NCBI GenBank assembly: GCA_025153445.1 | Contig: JANZNS010000008.1 | Span: forward strand, 124,001 to 188,000 | DNA: 64,000 nucleotides | Origin: Marinobacter sp. BGYM27 | GTDB lineage: Bacteria > Pseudomonadota > Gammaproteobacteria > Pseudomonadales > Oleiphilaceae | Direction of reading: 5' to 3' | In this document: positions 1-8,832 of the stretch, in pieces | Numbering within the stretch: position 1 is the first letter of the stretch | Layout: the number at the start of each line of letters is the position of its first letter | Notes under the pieces: model-generated | Database searches by the model: none | What the model was told of the DNA's origin: nothing | What the model saw: the letters and a program-made list of their open reading frames with translations, nothing else | Position numbers and translations under genes: made by a program

Positions 1-175
1 AGTAAAAGCTACCGCGGGTCACGCCCAACTGTTTGGCGAGCGTCAGTACCCGCACGTGTCCGAAGCCACCTGCAGCAATCTCGCCGGCTGCCGCATCAAG
101 CCAGTTGTCGCGAGTGAGCTGCGGTTTTTCGGCTGTCTTCCGGCCGCGGCGTGCGGGCGTCTTGGGGTCATTCAT
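1..175 (-). CDS. TetR-family regulator, N-terminal part (cut by window edge)
   Basis: Partial gene reading out of the left edge. The ATG at 175 opens a basic leader (MNDPKTPARRGRKTAEKP) followed by a TetR-type helix-turn-helix: a helix around LDAAAGEIAAGGF and the recognition segment TLAKQLGVTRGSFY, typical of TetR DNA-binding domains. The effector domain is outside the window. It diverges from the beta-oxidation operon starting at 393, and two palindromic elements lie between them, so it probably represses that operon and itself in response to an acyl-CoA or related ligand. Family is clear; the ligand is inference. Confidence 0.85.
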   Translation of the reverse strand, partial: MNDPKTPARRGRKTAEKPQLTRDNWLDAAAGEIAAGGFGHVRVLTLAKQLGVTRGSFY

Positions 176-265
176 CGTGAAACACGCTGTCCTGATTAAA
201 CTGAGGGTGAAGGATTCTACATCATGCGCCGAATCATTGATCGCGGCGTTGACCACCTCCACAAC

Positions 266-302
266 ATACATTAGTGTATGGACAAACAATACACCAGTGT
301 AC
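266..302. promoter_or_regulatory. Tandem TetR-type operator between the regulator and fadB-like operon
   Basis: Two copies of an imperfect palindrome, ATACATTAGTGTAT (266-279) and ATACACCAGTGTAC (289-302), lie 23 bp apart in the divergent intergenic region. Both contain TACA-N4-TGTA arms. The spacing of about two helical turns suggests two dimers binding on one DNA face. The likely ligand is the flanking TetR protein. Confidence 0.65.
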
Positions 303-392
303 GGAAGCGTCTTTTCGGTTTCCGCCACTCAGTTTCATGCGGGGCCGCCACTTCTTGCATTTGCCTCGCCAGTGCCCACAAGGAGCGACTCA

Positions 393-2489
393 ATGAGTAC
401 CGCGCATTACGACGTAAACGGCGATATCGCCGTTATTCGGCTAGATAACCCACCAGTTAACGGGCTGGGCCATGCCCTGCGCCAGGGTATTGTGGCCGGC
501 ATCAAGCAAGCCGAAGAAGACAGCAATGTGAATGCTGTGGTGATCATCGGGTCTGACCGTGCCTTCTCCGGCGGCGCCGACATAACCGAGTTCGGCACCC
601 CCAAGGCGACGGCAGAACCGAACCTCACCACCGTCATCAACTTTCTTGAGACCGCCAGCAAACCGGTTGTCGCAGCCATCAGCGGCGCCTGCATGGGCGG
701 CGGTCTGGAACTGGCGCTGGGTTGCCACTACCGCATTGCCAAGCCCGATGCCCAGATTGCGCTGCCTGAAGTGAAACTCGGTATTCTGCCCGGCGCAGGC
801 GGCACCCAGCGACTGCCACGCGTGATTGGTGCTGAGCACGCCCTCAACATGATCGTCTCCGGCGCCATCATGCCGGCCAAGCAGTTCAAGGGCAGCGCCC
901 TGTTTGACGATATTGTCGAAGGTGATCTGCTCGAAAGCGCCCAGGCATTCGCCAGCAAAGTTGTCAGCGAAAAGATGCCGCTCAAGCGGGTACGTGACCT
1001 GAAGGCCAAGCATCCCAATCCGGCCGGCTTCTTCATGTTTGCCCGCAACACCGTCGGCGCCGTCGCCAAGAACTATCCGGCACCGCTGAAGTGTGTCGAT
1101 GCCGTCGAAGCCGCCGTCACCATGCCGTTCGACAAGGGCATGGAAGTCGAGCGCAAAGCCTTCGTTGAGCTGCTGCAAACTCCCGAATCCAGCGCCCTGC
1201 GCCACGCCTTTTTTGCCGAGCGCCTGACCAGCAAAATCAAGGATGTGCCGTCTGATACCCCAACCCGTGACATCAAGTCCGTCGGCGTGATTGGTGGTGG
1301 CACCATGGGCACCGGCATCAGCATCAATTTCCTTAATGCCGGTATTCCGGTGACTTTGGTCGAGATGAAACAGGAAGGCCTCGACCGTGGCGTTGCCGCG
1401 ATCCAGAAGGTGTACGAAGGCCGCGTTAAGAAAGGCAAGATGAGCGAAGACAAGGCCAAAGCCTGCGTTGATTTGCTCACACCGTCCCTGAGTTATGACG
1501 ACCTCGGCGATGTGGATCTGGTAATCGAAGCCGTATTCGAAGAGCTGGGCGTGAAAGAATCCGTATTCCAGAAGCTGGACGAAGTCTGCAAGCCGGGCGC
1601 CATCCTCGCGTCCAATACCTCCACCCTGGATCTGGACAAGATCGCCAGCTTCACCAAGCGTCCGGAAGACGTGATCGGCCTGCACTTCTTCAGCCCGGCC
1701 AACATCATGAAACTGCTGGAAGTCGTGCGTGGCGAGAAAACCGCCAAAGACGTGCTGGCGACGGCCATGAAACTGGCCAAAACCATTCGCAAGACAGCCG
1801 TTGTCTCTGGCGTTTGCGATGGCTTTATCGGCAACCGGATGGTCAGCCCCTATCAGCGTGAAGCCCTGCTGATGCTGGAAGAAGGCGCCACCGTGCAGCA
1901 GATCGACAAGGCCATCGAAAAGTTCGGCTTTGCGATGGGCCCGCTGCGTATGGCGGATCTGGCCGGCGGTGATATTGGCTGGGCCATCCGCAAGCGTCAG
2001 TACAAAGAAAACCCCGACATGAAGAAAGTTGTGGTTGCCGATCGCCTGTGCGAAATGGGCCGCTACGGTCAGAAGACCGGTTCCGGCTTCTACCGCTACG
2101 AAGCGGGCAACCGCAATGCCCTGCACGACCCAGAAGTGGATAAGGTCATCGATGACGTCCGCAAGGAGCTGGGCATCACCCCGCGCAAGATCAGCAACCA
2201 GGAAATTGTCGAGCGCTGTGTCTACGCCCTGGTAAATGAAGGCGCACGCCTGCTTGAAGAAGGCATCGCCCAGCGCGCATCCGACATCGACATGGTGTAC
2301 CTGACCGGCTACGGCTTCCCGGTATTCCGCGGTGGCCCGATGCACTACGCCGAACAGGTCGGCCTGCCCAACGTGGTCCGTGCGATGGAGCCGTTTGCCG
2401 CCAACCCGAACACCCAGCCAGGTTTCTGGGAGCCCGCGCCATTACTGGTCAAGCGCGCTGCAGAAGGTACCGGTTTTGACGGCAAGTAA
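393..2489 (+). CDS. FadB/FadJ-like multifunctional enoyl-CoA hydratase / 3-hydroxyacyl-CoA dehydrogenase
   Basis: A 698-residue bifunctional beta-oxidation enzyme that hydrates 2-enoyl-CoA and oxidises the 3-hydroxyacyl-CoA with NAD. The N-terminal crotonase domain (about 1-190) has the oxyanion segment GACMGGGLELALG and catalytic-type Glu106 and Glu126 (LPEVKLGILPGAGGTQR). From about 297 comes the Rossmann motif GGGTMGTG, then SNTSTLDLDKIA and GLHFFSPANIMKLLEV of 3-hydroxyacyl-CoA dehydrogenases, and a C-terminal helical domain. The start at 393 is chosen because AAGGAG sits 7 nt upstream and the crotonase fold begins at once; upstream in-frame sequence would cross the operators. First gene of an operon with thiolase, two acyl-CoA dehydrogenases and an SDR, so it probably serves one specific acyl substrate rather than bulk fatty acids. 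Confidence 0.93.
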   Translation: MSTAHYDVNGDIAVIRLDNPPVNGLGHALRQGIVAGIKQAEEDSNVNAVVIIGSDRAFSGGADITEFGTPKATAEPNLTTVINFLETASKPVVAAISGACMGGGLELALGCHYRIAKPDAQIALPEVKLGILPGAGGTQRLPRVIGAEHALNMIVSGAIMPAKQFKGSALFDDIVEGDLLESAQAFASKVVSEKMPLKRVRDLKAKHPNPAGFFMFARNTVGAVAKNYPAPLKCVDAVEAAVTMPFDKGMEVERKAFVELLQTPESSALRHAFFAERLTSKIKDVPSDTPTRDIKSVGVIGGGTMGTGISINFLNAGIPVTLVEMKQEGLDRGVAAIQKVYEGRVKKGKMSEDKAKACVDLLTPSLSYDDLGDVDLVIEAVFEELGVKESVFQKLDEVCKPGAILASNTSTLDLDKIASFTKRPEDVIGLHFFSPANIMKLLEVVRGEKTAKDVLATAMKLAKTIRKTAVVSGVCDGFIGNRMVSPYQREALLMLEEGATVQQIDKAIEKFGFAMGPLRMADLAGGDIGWAIRKRQYKENPDMKKVVVADRLCEMGRYGQKTGSGFYRYEAGNRNALHDPEVDKVIDDVRKELGITPRKISNQEIVERCVYALVNEGARLLEEGIAQRASDIDMVYLTGYGFPVFRGGPMHYAEQVGLPNVVRAMEPFAANPNTQPGFWEPAPLLVKRAAEGTGFDGK

Positions 2490-2570
2490 GTAAACAGTAT
2501 TGCCGCTTCACGCAAACGAATAATCTCCGGTGGCGCCAACCAAACCGCCGCCGGTATGAGGAGAATTGAT

Positions 2571-3752
2571 ATGTCCAATGATGTCGTCATTGTATCCACT
2601 GCCCGCACGCCGCTGGCGAAATCCTGGCGCGGTGCATTCAACATGACCCACGGCGCGACACTGGCCGGTCATGCGATCAAGCACGCGGTCGAGCGCTCCA
2701 AGGTCGACCCGAACGAAATCGAAGATGTACTGATGGGCTGCGGCCTGCCCGAAGGCTCCACCGGTAACGATGTGGCCCGTATGGGCGCTATCCGTGCTGG
2801 CCTGCCAGTTTCGGTCAGCGGCGCCACCATCAACCGCTTCTGCTCGTCGGGCCTGCAATCCATCGCGATGGCCGCCCAGCATATTGCGGTCGATAAAGTA
2901 CCCGTAATGGTCGCCGGCGGTGTCGAGTCGATTTCCACTGTGCAGGCGAACGTCAACCAGAACTACTTCATGGAACCCTGGCTGGCCGAGAACAAGCCCG
3001 AGCTGTACTGGTCGATGCTGCAGACCGCAGAAACCGTCGCCAAGCGCTATGGCATCAAGAAAGAAGACATGGACGAATACGGCGTGCGTAGCCAGCAGCT
3101 GGCCGCCAAGGCCCGTGAAGAAGGCAAGTTCGACGATGAAATCGTCCCCATGACCACCACCATGGGCGTTGCCGACAAGGCCACCGGCCAGCTCAGCACC
3201 AAAGAAGTGACCATCTCGCAGGACGAAGGCATCCGCCCGGATACCAACCTGGAAGGCGTCAGCAAGATCCGTTCAGCGGTTGAAGGCGGCGTGGTCACAG
3301 CAGGCAACGCCAGCCAGTTTTCCGACGGCGCATCCGCTTGCGTATTGATGGACGGCAAGCTCGCCCAGCAGCGCAATATCGAACCACTGGGGATCTTCCG
3401 CGGCTTTGCCGTCGCCGGCTGCGAGCCTGACGAAATGGGCATCGGCCCGGTCTTCGCGGTACCCAAACTGCTCAAACGTCACGGCCTGACCGTCGACGAT
3501 ATCGGGTTGTGGGAGCTGAACGAAGCCTTCGCCGTACAGGTGCTCTACTGCCGCGACAAGCTGGGCATTCCGATGGAGCGCATGAACGTGAACGGCGGTT
3601 CGATTGCCGTGGGTCACCCTTACGGCACAACCGGTTCGCGTCTTACTGGCCACGCCCTGATTGAAGGCAAGCGCCGGGGTGTGAAGTATGTGGTCGTCAC
3701 CATGTGTGTCGGCACAGGCATGGGTGCTGCCGGGTTGTTCGAGGTGGCGTAA
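2571..3752 (+). CDS. Acetyl-CoA C-acyltransferase (thiolase)
   Basis: A 393-residue thiolase, the usual family length, which cleaves 3-oxoacyl-CoA with CoA to acetyl-CoA plus a shortened acyl-CoA. The acyl-accepting Cys lies in [10 protein letters not shown] (about residue 90), the His in [16 protein letters not shown] (about 348) and the second Cys in [14 protein letters not shown] (about 378). The start at 2571 follows GAGGAG by 7 nt. It lies 81 bp downstream of the fadB-like gene and completes the beta-oxidation spiral with it. A stem-loop lies between this gene and the following dehydrogenase. Confidence 0.94.
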   Translation: MSNDVVIVSTARTPLAKSWRGAFNMTHGATLAGHAIKHAVERSKVDPNEIEDVLMGCGLPEGSTGNDVARMGAIRAGLPVSVSGATINRFCSSGLQSIAMAAQHIAVDKVPVMVAGGVESISTVQANVNQNYFMEPWLAENKPELYWSMLQTAETVAKRYGIKKEDMDEYGVRSQQLAAKAREEGKFDDEIVPMTTTMGVADKATGQLSTKEVTISQDEGIRPDTNLEGVSKIRSAVEGGVVTAGNASQFSDGASACVLMDGKLAQQRNIEPLGIFRGFAVAGCEPDEMGIGPVFAVPKLLKRHGLTVDDIGLWELNEAFAVQVLYCRDKLGIPMERMNVNGGSIAVGHPYGTTGSRLTGHALIEGKRRGVKYVVVTMCVGTGMGAAGLFEVA

Positions 3753-3789
3753 CCGCTGCCCTGAATCCGCCTGACACCACCTCGCAGTT

Positions 3790-3830
3790 CCGCCCGGCGC
3801 TGGCCCCCACGCCTTGCCGGGCGGCTCTTT
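3790..3830 (+). terminator. Intercistronic stem-loop after the thiolase gene
   Basis: CCGCCCGGC (3790-3798) pairs perfectly with GCCGGGCGG (3816-3824), followed by the pyrimidine run CTCTTTCC. With no long U tract it may be a partial terminator or processing site that lowers expression of the downstream dehydrogenases. Confidence 0.45.
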
Positions 3831-3855
3831 CCTAACCTGTGTGGAGCGAGAGCCC

Positions 3856-5043
3856 ATGGACCTGAACTATACCCCCGAACAAGAGGCCTTCCGTGCGGAG
3901 GTCCGGCAATTTCTGCAGACTCATCTACCCGACGATATCCGCGACCGCGTAAAAGGGCATCTGCGCCCGGACAAGGCCATGACCCAGCGCTGGCAGAAAA
4001 TCCTGTTTGATCAGGGCTGGGGCGCGTCCACCTGGCCGAAAAAGCACGGCGGCACCGGCTGGAGCCCCATCGAGCAGCTGATCTTCGAAGAAGAATGCGC
4101 CCTCGCCGGCGCACCTCGCCAGCTCGATTTTGGCTTGCGCATGGTCGCTCCGGTGATCATGAAATTCGCCAACGACGAGCAGAAAGCGCGTTTCCTGCCC
4201 GGTATTCTCAGCGGTGAAGACTGGTGGTGTCAGGGCTATTCCGAGCCTGGCGCAGGCTCAGACCTGGCCTCACTGCGCACCAGCGCTCGCCTTGATGGCG
4301 ACAAGTACATCGTCAATGGCCAGAAGACCTGGACCACCCTCGGTCAGCATGCAGACTGGATTTTCTGCCTGGTACGCACCGGCACCGAAGGCAAGCCGCA
4401 GCAAGGCATTTCCTTTCTGCTGATCGACATGAACACCCCGGGCATCGAAGTGCGCCCGATTATCATGCTCGACGGCGAGCACGAGATTAACGAAGTCTAC
4501 TTCGACAATGTGGAAGTCCCGGTTGAAAACCGGGTCGGAGAAGAGAATCAGGGCTGGACCTACGCCAAGTTCCTGCTCGGCCATGAGCGCACCGGTCTGG
4601 CTAATGTGGGCCAGTGGAAAGCGCTGATGAAGCAGCTCAAAAAGGTTGCCCGCGAAGAGCAGGACGGCGCGCGCCCGCTTATCGAGAATACGCGCTTCCG
4701 CGATCGCCTGGCGCAGCTTGATGTCGAACTCAAAGCACTGGACCTCACCGTGCTGCGCGTACTGACCAACGAAGCCGGGCCGGGCCCGCAAGCCTCCATT
4801 CTCAAGATCCGGGGCACCGAAATCGGTCAGGCCCTGTTTGAGCTGTTGATGGAAGCGACCGGTCAGGACGCCATCGCCCATATCCCTGACGCCCTCGAAC
4901 TGGATTATGACGGCCCACGGGTCGGCTCTGCCGATGCAACGCCGGCAGCGGGTGACTACTTCAACATGCGCAAGCTGTCGATCTTTGGCGGGTCCAACGA
5001 GATCCAGCGCAACATCATTTCCCAGCTTGTGCTCGGGCTTTAA
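3856..5043 (+). CDS. Acyl-CoA dehydrogenase, large-type subunit
   Basis: A 395-residue FAD-dependent acyl-CoA dehydrogenase that introduces the 2,3-double bond into an acyl-CoA. The FAD/substrate segment GYSEPGAGSDLASL and the C-terminal NMRKLSIFGGSNEIQRN are typical. The Glu of the MCAD-type YEGT motif is Gly here (IFGGS), so the base must be elsewhere if the enzyme is active; the ERTG segment at about residue 250 (LGHERTGLANV) is the position used by some other family members. The ATG at 3856 is chosen from the N-terminal MDLNYTPEQEAF start of the family. It is followed 11 bp later by a second, divergent dehydrogenase, the arrangement of heteromeric enzymes described for steroid and branched side chains. 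Confidence 0.9.
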   Translation: MDLNYTPEQEAFRAEVRQFLQTHLPDDIRDRVKGHLRPDKAMTQRWQKILFDQGWGASTWPKKHGGTGWSPIEQLIFEEECALAGAPRQLDFGLRMVAPVIMKFANDEQKARFLPGILSGEDWWCQGYSEPGAGSDLASLRTSARLDGDKYIVNGQKTWTTLGQHADWIFCLVRTGTEGKPQQGISFLLIDMNTPGIEVRPIIMLDGEHEINEVYFDNVEVPVENRVGEENQGWTYAKFLLGHERTGLANVGQWKALMKQLKKVAREEQDGARPLIENTRFRDRLAQLDVELKALDLTVLRVLTNEAGPGPQASILKIRGTEIGQALFELLMEATGQDAIAHIPDALELDYDGPRVGSADATPAAGDYFNMRKLSIFGGSNEIQRNIISQLVLGL

Positions 5044-5054
5044 GGAGGCGCGTT

Positions 5055-6203
5055 ATGAACTTCAATCTCACCGAAGAGCAGCAAATGCTGCAGGATTCCC
5101 TGCGCCGCTTCCTGACCAACGAATACGGTTTTGAAAAGCGCGGGACAATCATAGAGTCCGGCCAGGGCTTCGATGATGCCACCTGGAAAGCCTTCGCCGA
5201 CATGGGCCTGCTGGGGTTCACCTTCCCCGAAGACGTTGACGGCCTCGGCGGCAACGCCATCGATACCATGCTGGTGATGGAAAGCTTTGGTCATGCACTG
5301 GTTGTCGAGCCTTACCTGTCGACCGTGGTGCTTTGCGGCGGCCTTGTACGGGATGCCGGAACCCCAAGCCAGAAATCATCAATTCTGCCCCATATCGCAA
5401 GCGGCGAGCACATGATGGCCTTCGCCCACAGCGAATCAGGAGCCCGTTACAACCTGAACCATGTCAAAACGACCGCCACAGCAGACGGCGACAGCTATAG
5501 GCTGAACGGCCATAAAACCGCCGTATTGCACGGCGCGCAAGCGGATCAACTGATCGTCTCTGCCCGCACTGGCGGCGCAACGGCGGATGCCGAAGGCCTG
5601 TCGCTGTTTATCGTGGACCGGGCGACGGACGGTGTTCAGGTACAGGACTTTGCCACCCATGACGGACACCGCACCGCCGAAGTCACCCTAACCGATGTAA
5701 AAGTCAGCGCTGATGCCCTGCTGGGTGAAGCGAATAAGGCCGCACCGCACATTGAAAAGGCCGTCGACCTGGCTATCGCAGCGCTCTGTGCTGAAGCTGT
5801 GGGTGCGATGGAAGCCCTCAACGCGACGACGCTGGAATACATCAAAACTCGCAAGCAGTTTGGTGTGGCGATCGGCAAATTCCAGGTGCTGCAGCATCGC
5901 ATGGCCGATATGTTCATCGCCGCCGAGCAGGCTAAATCCATGTCGATTCTGGCCGCCAGCGAAGCGGATTCCGATGACCGCGCAACCCGCCGCGAAGCCA
6001 TCTCGATGGCGAAAACCCTGGTCGGCCAGTCAGCCCGCTATGTGGGTCAGCAAGCGGTTCAGTTACACGGCGGCATGGGCGTTACCGACGAAATGTTCGC
6101 CGCACATCTATTCAAGCGCCTGACACTGATCAATCTGTTGTTTGGCGATGCGGATCACCACCTGGCCCAGGTCAGCGATCAACTGCTGGCCGAATCGGCC
6201 TGA
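5055..6203 (+). CDS. Acyl-CoA dehydrogenase, second subunit lacking the canonical catalytic Glu
   Basis: A 382-residue acyl-CoA dehydrogenase-fold protein. It has the N-terminal helical region (MNFNLTEEQQMLQDSLRRF), middle beta domain and a C-terminal domain with VQLHGGMGVTDE, the FAD-contact motif. At the position of the MCAD YEGT motif the sequence is FGDADHHL (about 361-368), so no equivalent Glu is present. It starts 11 bp after the preceding dehydrogenase, with AAGGAGG before the ATG. I infer that it forms a heterotetramer with its neighbour, one subunit supplying the active-site base. Family assignment is firm; partnership is inference from gene order and motif loss. Confidence 0.88.
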   Translation: MNFNLTEEQQMLQDSLRRFLTNEYGFEKRGTIIESGQGFDDATWKAFADMGLLGFTFPEDVDGLGGNAIDTMLVMESFGHALVVEPYLSTVVLCGGLVRDAGTPSQKSSILPHIASGEHMMAFAHSESGARYNLNHVKTTATADGDSYRLNGHKTAVLHGAQADQLIVSARTGGATADAEGLSLFIVDRATDGVQVQDFATHDGHRTAEVTLTDVKVSADALLGEANKAAPHIEKAVDLAIAALCAEAVGAMEALNATTLEYIKTRKQFGVAIGKFQVLQHRMADMFIAAEQAKSMSILAASEADSDDRATRREAISMAKTLVGQSARYVGQQAVQLHGGMGVTDEMFAAHLFKRLTLINLLFGDADHHLAQVSDQLLAESA

Positions 6204-6213
6204 GGAGCAAACA

Positions 6214-6987
6214 ATGAGCGTTAAACAATTATTCGACCTGTCGGGCAAAGTCGCCCTGATCACCGGTGGTTCCCGCGGGCTGGGTCTGCAAATGGCCGAA
6301 GCACTGGGTGAAATGGGCGCCAAAGTCGCCATCACTGCCCGTAAGCAGCATGAGCTGGATGAGGCCGAAGCCCACCTGAAATCCCAGGGCATCGAAGTGA
6401 TGACACTGGCGGCAGACCTGTCCAACCTCGAAGGCATTCCTGCCACTGTGGATCAGGTGGTCAGCGGCCTCGGCCCGATCGACATACTGGTGAACAACGC
6501 GGGCGCCACCTGGGGCGCACCCGCTGAAGACTACCCGCCGGAAGGATGGATGAAGGTCATGAACCTGAACGTGAATGCGGTGTTCTTTCTGACCCAGACG
6601 GTGGCGAAAAAGTGCTTTATTCCCCGCAACAGCGGCAAGGTGGTCAACATCGCCTCAATCGCCGGCCTGTCCGGTAATCCGGAAGCGATGAAAACCATCG
6701 CCTACAACACAAGTAAAGGCGCAGTGGTGAATTTCACTCGCGCGCTGGCGGCGGAGTGGGGGCATCACAATATCAACGTGAATGCGATCTGCCCGGGCTT
6801 TTTCCCATCGAAGATGTCCCAAGGCCTGCTCGAGGCCCAGGGCGACAGCATGCTCGATCGTATTCCGCTGAATCGCTTCGGGGGTGACGAAGACCTCAAG
6901 GGCGCAGCGGTGCTGCTGGCCTCTGAAGCCGGACGGCATATTACCGGCCAGTGTCTGGCGGTAGATGGCGGGACCATCGTGACCTGA
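6214..6987 (+). CDS. Short-chain dehydrogenase/reductase
   Basis: A 257-residue classical SDR. The cofactor motif is GGSRGLGLQ near residue 17, followed by NNAGAT, the catalytic Ser region (NIASIAG) and YNTSK (Tyr-x3-Lys). The ATG at 6214 has GAGGAG upstream and starts 10 bp after the dehydrogenase stop, so the gene is translationally linked to the operon. It probably oxidises or reduces a hydroxy/keto group on the acyl chain; the substrate is unknown. A bidirectional terminator follows, ending the operon. Confidence 0.9.
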   Translation: MSVKQLFDLSGKVALITGGSRGLGLQMAEALGEMGAKVAITARKQHELDEAEAHLKSQGIEVMTLAADLSNLEGIPATVDQVVSGLGPIDILVNNAGATWGAPAEDYPPEGWMKVMNLNVNAVFFLTQTVAKKCFIPRNSGKVVNIASIAGLSGNPEAMKTIAYNTSKGAVVNFTRALAAEWGHHNINVNAICPGFFPSKMSQGLLEAQGDSMLDRIPLNRFGGDEDLKGAAVLLASEAGRHITGQCLAVDGGTIVT

Positions 6988-7012
6988 GGCCGTTCATGCC
7001 TCAAGCAAAGCG

Positions 7013-7050
7013 CAAAAGGGCCCGGAGGCGATAACCTTCGGGCCCTTTTG
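7013..7050. terminator. Bidirectional terminator between the beta-oxidation operon and the monooxygenase
   Basis: CAAAAGGGCCCG and CGGGCCCTTTTG form a perfect stem around a 14-nt loop, with A and T tracts on the two sides. It lies between convergent genes and can serve both strands. Confidence 0.9.
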
Positions 7051-7080
7051 CTATGGGCAGCTCAGATACTCAAGCCTGAA

Positions 7081-8664
7081 TCACGCCGGCAACGCCTCTC
7101 CCGCCACCGCCTTCAAGGTTGAGGAAGTTTCGCAGTGATAGTGCTCGGCATCAAACTGACTGGTCTGCTGCCGGAAGGCCCAGGTAAAGCTTGGCCAGAG
7201 CGTCGTGTTCTTGCCGTTTTCGTTGATATACCAGCTGTTACAGCCACTCTGCCACACCGAGTCGCCTGACTTGGACTGAAGCATCGCGTTGTATTTTGAT
7301 TGCGCTTTTTCGGCGACTTCAACAGCCTCCCAACCTTCCTGCTTCATGCGGGTCAGCGCGCTCATCACATACTGGATCTGGGATTCGATCATATACACCA
7401 TCGAACTGTGGCCCAGACCGGTATTCGGCCCCACCAGCATAAAGAAATTCGGGAAGCCATTAACGGTTGTGCCCTTGTAGGCCTCAGCGCCCTCTTTCCA
7501 GGCATCCAGCAGATCTTCGCCATTGCGACCAAAGATCATTCGCGCCGGGACCGGTTCCTGAGCCTTGAAGCCAGTTCCAAAGATAATCGCATCCACTTCC
7601 CGCTCAACGCCGTTGCTATCCACGATGCTGTGAGCGCGTATTTCGCCAATGCCATCCGTCAGCACGTCCACATTGCTCTGGGCCAGTGCCGGGTAGTAGT
7701 TGTTCGACAGCAGAATCCGCTTGCAGCCAATGGTGTAATCCGGCGTCACGGCCTTGCGCAGCGCCTTGCCCGGAATCTGGCTGCGAATATGCCGGCGAGC
7801 TTCCAGCTCGGCAATTTTCATCAGCCGCGGATTAAGCGCCAGCGCCAGCACGCGGGATTCGAGCTGCCAGTAAATCTTGTTGCGCAAAGCAGACTGAGCC
7901 GCAGGCACACGGCGGAACACGGCCTTCTCCCAGCTTTTCATTTCCCGATCCGGCTTGGGCATGATCCACGGCGGTGTGCGCTGGTAAAGATCCAGCCGCG
8001 CCACATCTTTCGCAAGCTCCGGCACAAACTGAATGGCACTGGCGCCGGTGCCAATCACCGCCACTCGCTTACCCTTGAGATCATATTGATGGTCCCAGTC
8101 CTGGGAGTGGAAGCGCTTGCCCTCAAACGCATCAAGCCCCGGCAAATTCGGATAGGCCGGCGTGCTGAGCCCGCCCATGCCTGAAATCAGCACTCTCGCG
8201 GTCAGGGTATTGAATGCGGGCAACTCAGGATCATCCCGATCAAGCGCTTCGCCCGGCTTGAGATCATGCTTTTGCATGTAGGCCCACATCTCGGGGCTAC
8301 TGGTTGTCTCGACCGTCCACTGGTTACGTTTCTCGTCAAAATGAGCACCCGCAACATGAGTGTTAAACCGGATATGGCGTTTGAGATCGTATTTCTCGGC
8401 GCAGTGACGCAGGTAATCGAGAATCTCACTCTGCTGGGCGTACATACGCGACCAGTTCGGGTTCTGCTCGAACGAGAATGAATAGAGCGCCGACTGCACA
8501 TCGCAGGCACATCCCGGATAGTGATTGTCACGCCAGGTACCGCCGACGTCATTGCCCTGCTCGAGAATCACAAAATCCTCAAAGCCTGCTTCCTTCAGCT
8601 TGATCGCCATCCCCAGGCCGGCAAAGCCGGTGCCGATAATCGCGATTGGGGTTGTCTTGCTCAT
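7081..8664 (-). CDS. Flavin-containing monooxygenase of Baeyer-Villiger type
   Basis: A 527-residue class B flavoprotein monooxygenase. The N-terminal FAD motif is IGTGFAGLG, the NADPH Rossmann motif is IGTGASAIQFVP, and the Baeyer-Villiger fingerprint FxGxxxHxxxWD is complete as FEGKRFHSQDWD (about residues 180-191). It should insert oxygen next to a ketone to give an ester or lactone. The start at 8664 is chosen for GAGGTGAGT just upstream and immediate entry into the FAD motif; longer in-frame extensions would run through the operators. It is divergent from a TetR gene over a double palindrome, so it is probably repressed by that protein. Next to an acyl-CoA operon it could act on cyclic or branched ketones, but the substrate is not visible. 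Confidence 0.9.
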   Translation of the reverse strand: MSKTTPIAIIGTGFAGLGMAIKLKEAGFEDFVILEQGNDVGGTWRDNHYPGCACDVQSALYSFSFEQNPNWSRMYAQQSEILDYLRHCAEKYDLKRHIRFNTHVAGAHFDEKRNQWTVETTSSPEMWAYMQKHDLKPGEALDRDDPELPAFNTLTARVLISGMGGLSTPAYPNLPGLDAFEGKRFHSQDWDHQYDLKGKRVAVIGTGASAIQFVPELAKDVARLDLYQRTPPWIMPKPDREMKSWEKAVFRRVPAAQSALRNKIYWQLESRVLALALNPRLMKIAELEARRHIRSQIPGKALRKAVTPDYTIGCKRILLSNNYYPALAQSNVDVLTDGIGEIRAHSIVDSNGVEREVDAIIFGTGFKAQEPVPARMIFGRNGEDLLDAWKEGAEAYKGTTVNGFPNFFMLVGPNTGLGHSSMVYMIESQIQYVMSALTRMKQEGWEAVEVAEKAQSKYNAMLQSKSGDSVWQSGCNSWYINENGKNTTLWPSFTWAFRQQTSQFDAEHYHCETSSTLKAVAGEALPA

Positions 8665-8723
8665 ACTCACCTCGTTGCTGCACTGGCTCGCGCTGAGCCT
8701 GATAGTGTTGTCTTGCTTGATCG

Positions 8724-8763
8724 GTATACAGATGTATACACCCCAAGGTAGACACCTGTATAC
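8724..8763. promoter_or_regulatory. Double operator between the monooxygenase and TetR genes
   Basis: GTATACAGATGTATAC (8724-8739) is a perfect 7-bp inverted repeat around GA. GTAGACACCTGTATAC (8748-8763) is the same element with one mismatch, 24 bp further on. Both fall between the divergent start codons, where the flanking TetR protein would control both genes. The TACA/TGTA half-sites resemble those at 266-302 but with a 2-bp rather than 4-bp centre. Confidence 0.75.
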
Positions 8764-8832
8764 TTTTTGAATTCGAAAACGCCGCGCTTGGCCCAATCAG
8801 ACAATCCAAAAGCGCAACAAGGAGCCCTCCCC

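Noticed and set aside
33-392. N-terminal extension of the fadB-like protein
   Set aside because: The frame overlaps the divergent tetR gene and the operators; the family start with AAGGAG is at 393.
441-2345. Long antisense open frame (634 codons) opposite the fadB-like gene
   Set aside because: It is a shadow of the GC-rich gene: its sequence has no family motif, while the plus strand has all catalytic motifs.
7300-8184. 294-codon plus-strand frame inside the monooxygenase gene
   Set aside because: Shadow of the minus-strand gene, which has both Rossmann motifs and the Baeyer-Villiger fingerprint.
8767-8832. TTG start for the FabR/DesT-like regulator
   Set aside because: It would begin directly after the operator and has no ribosome site; the GTG at 8833 has AAGGAG at 8 nt.
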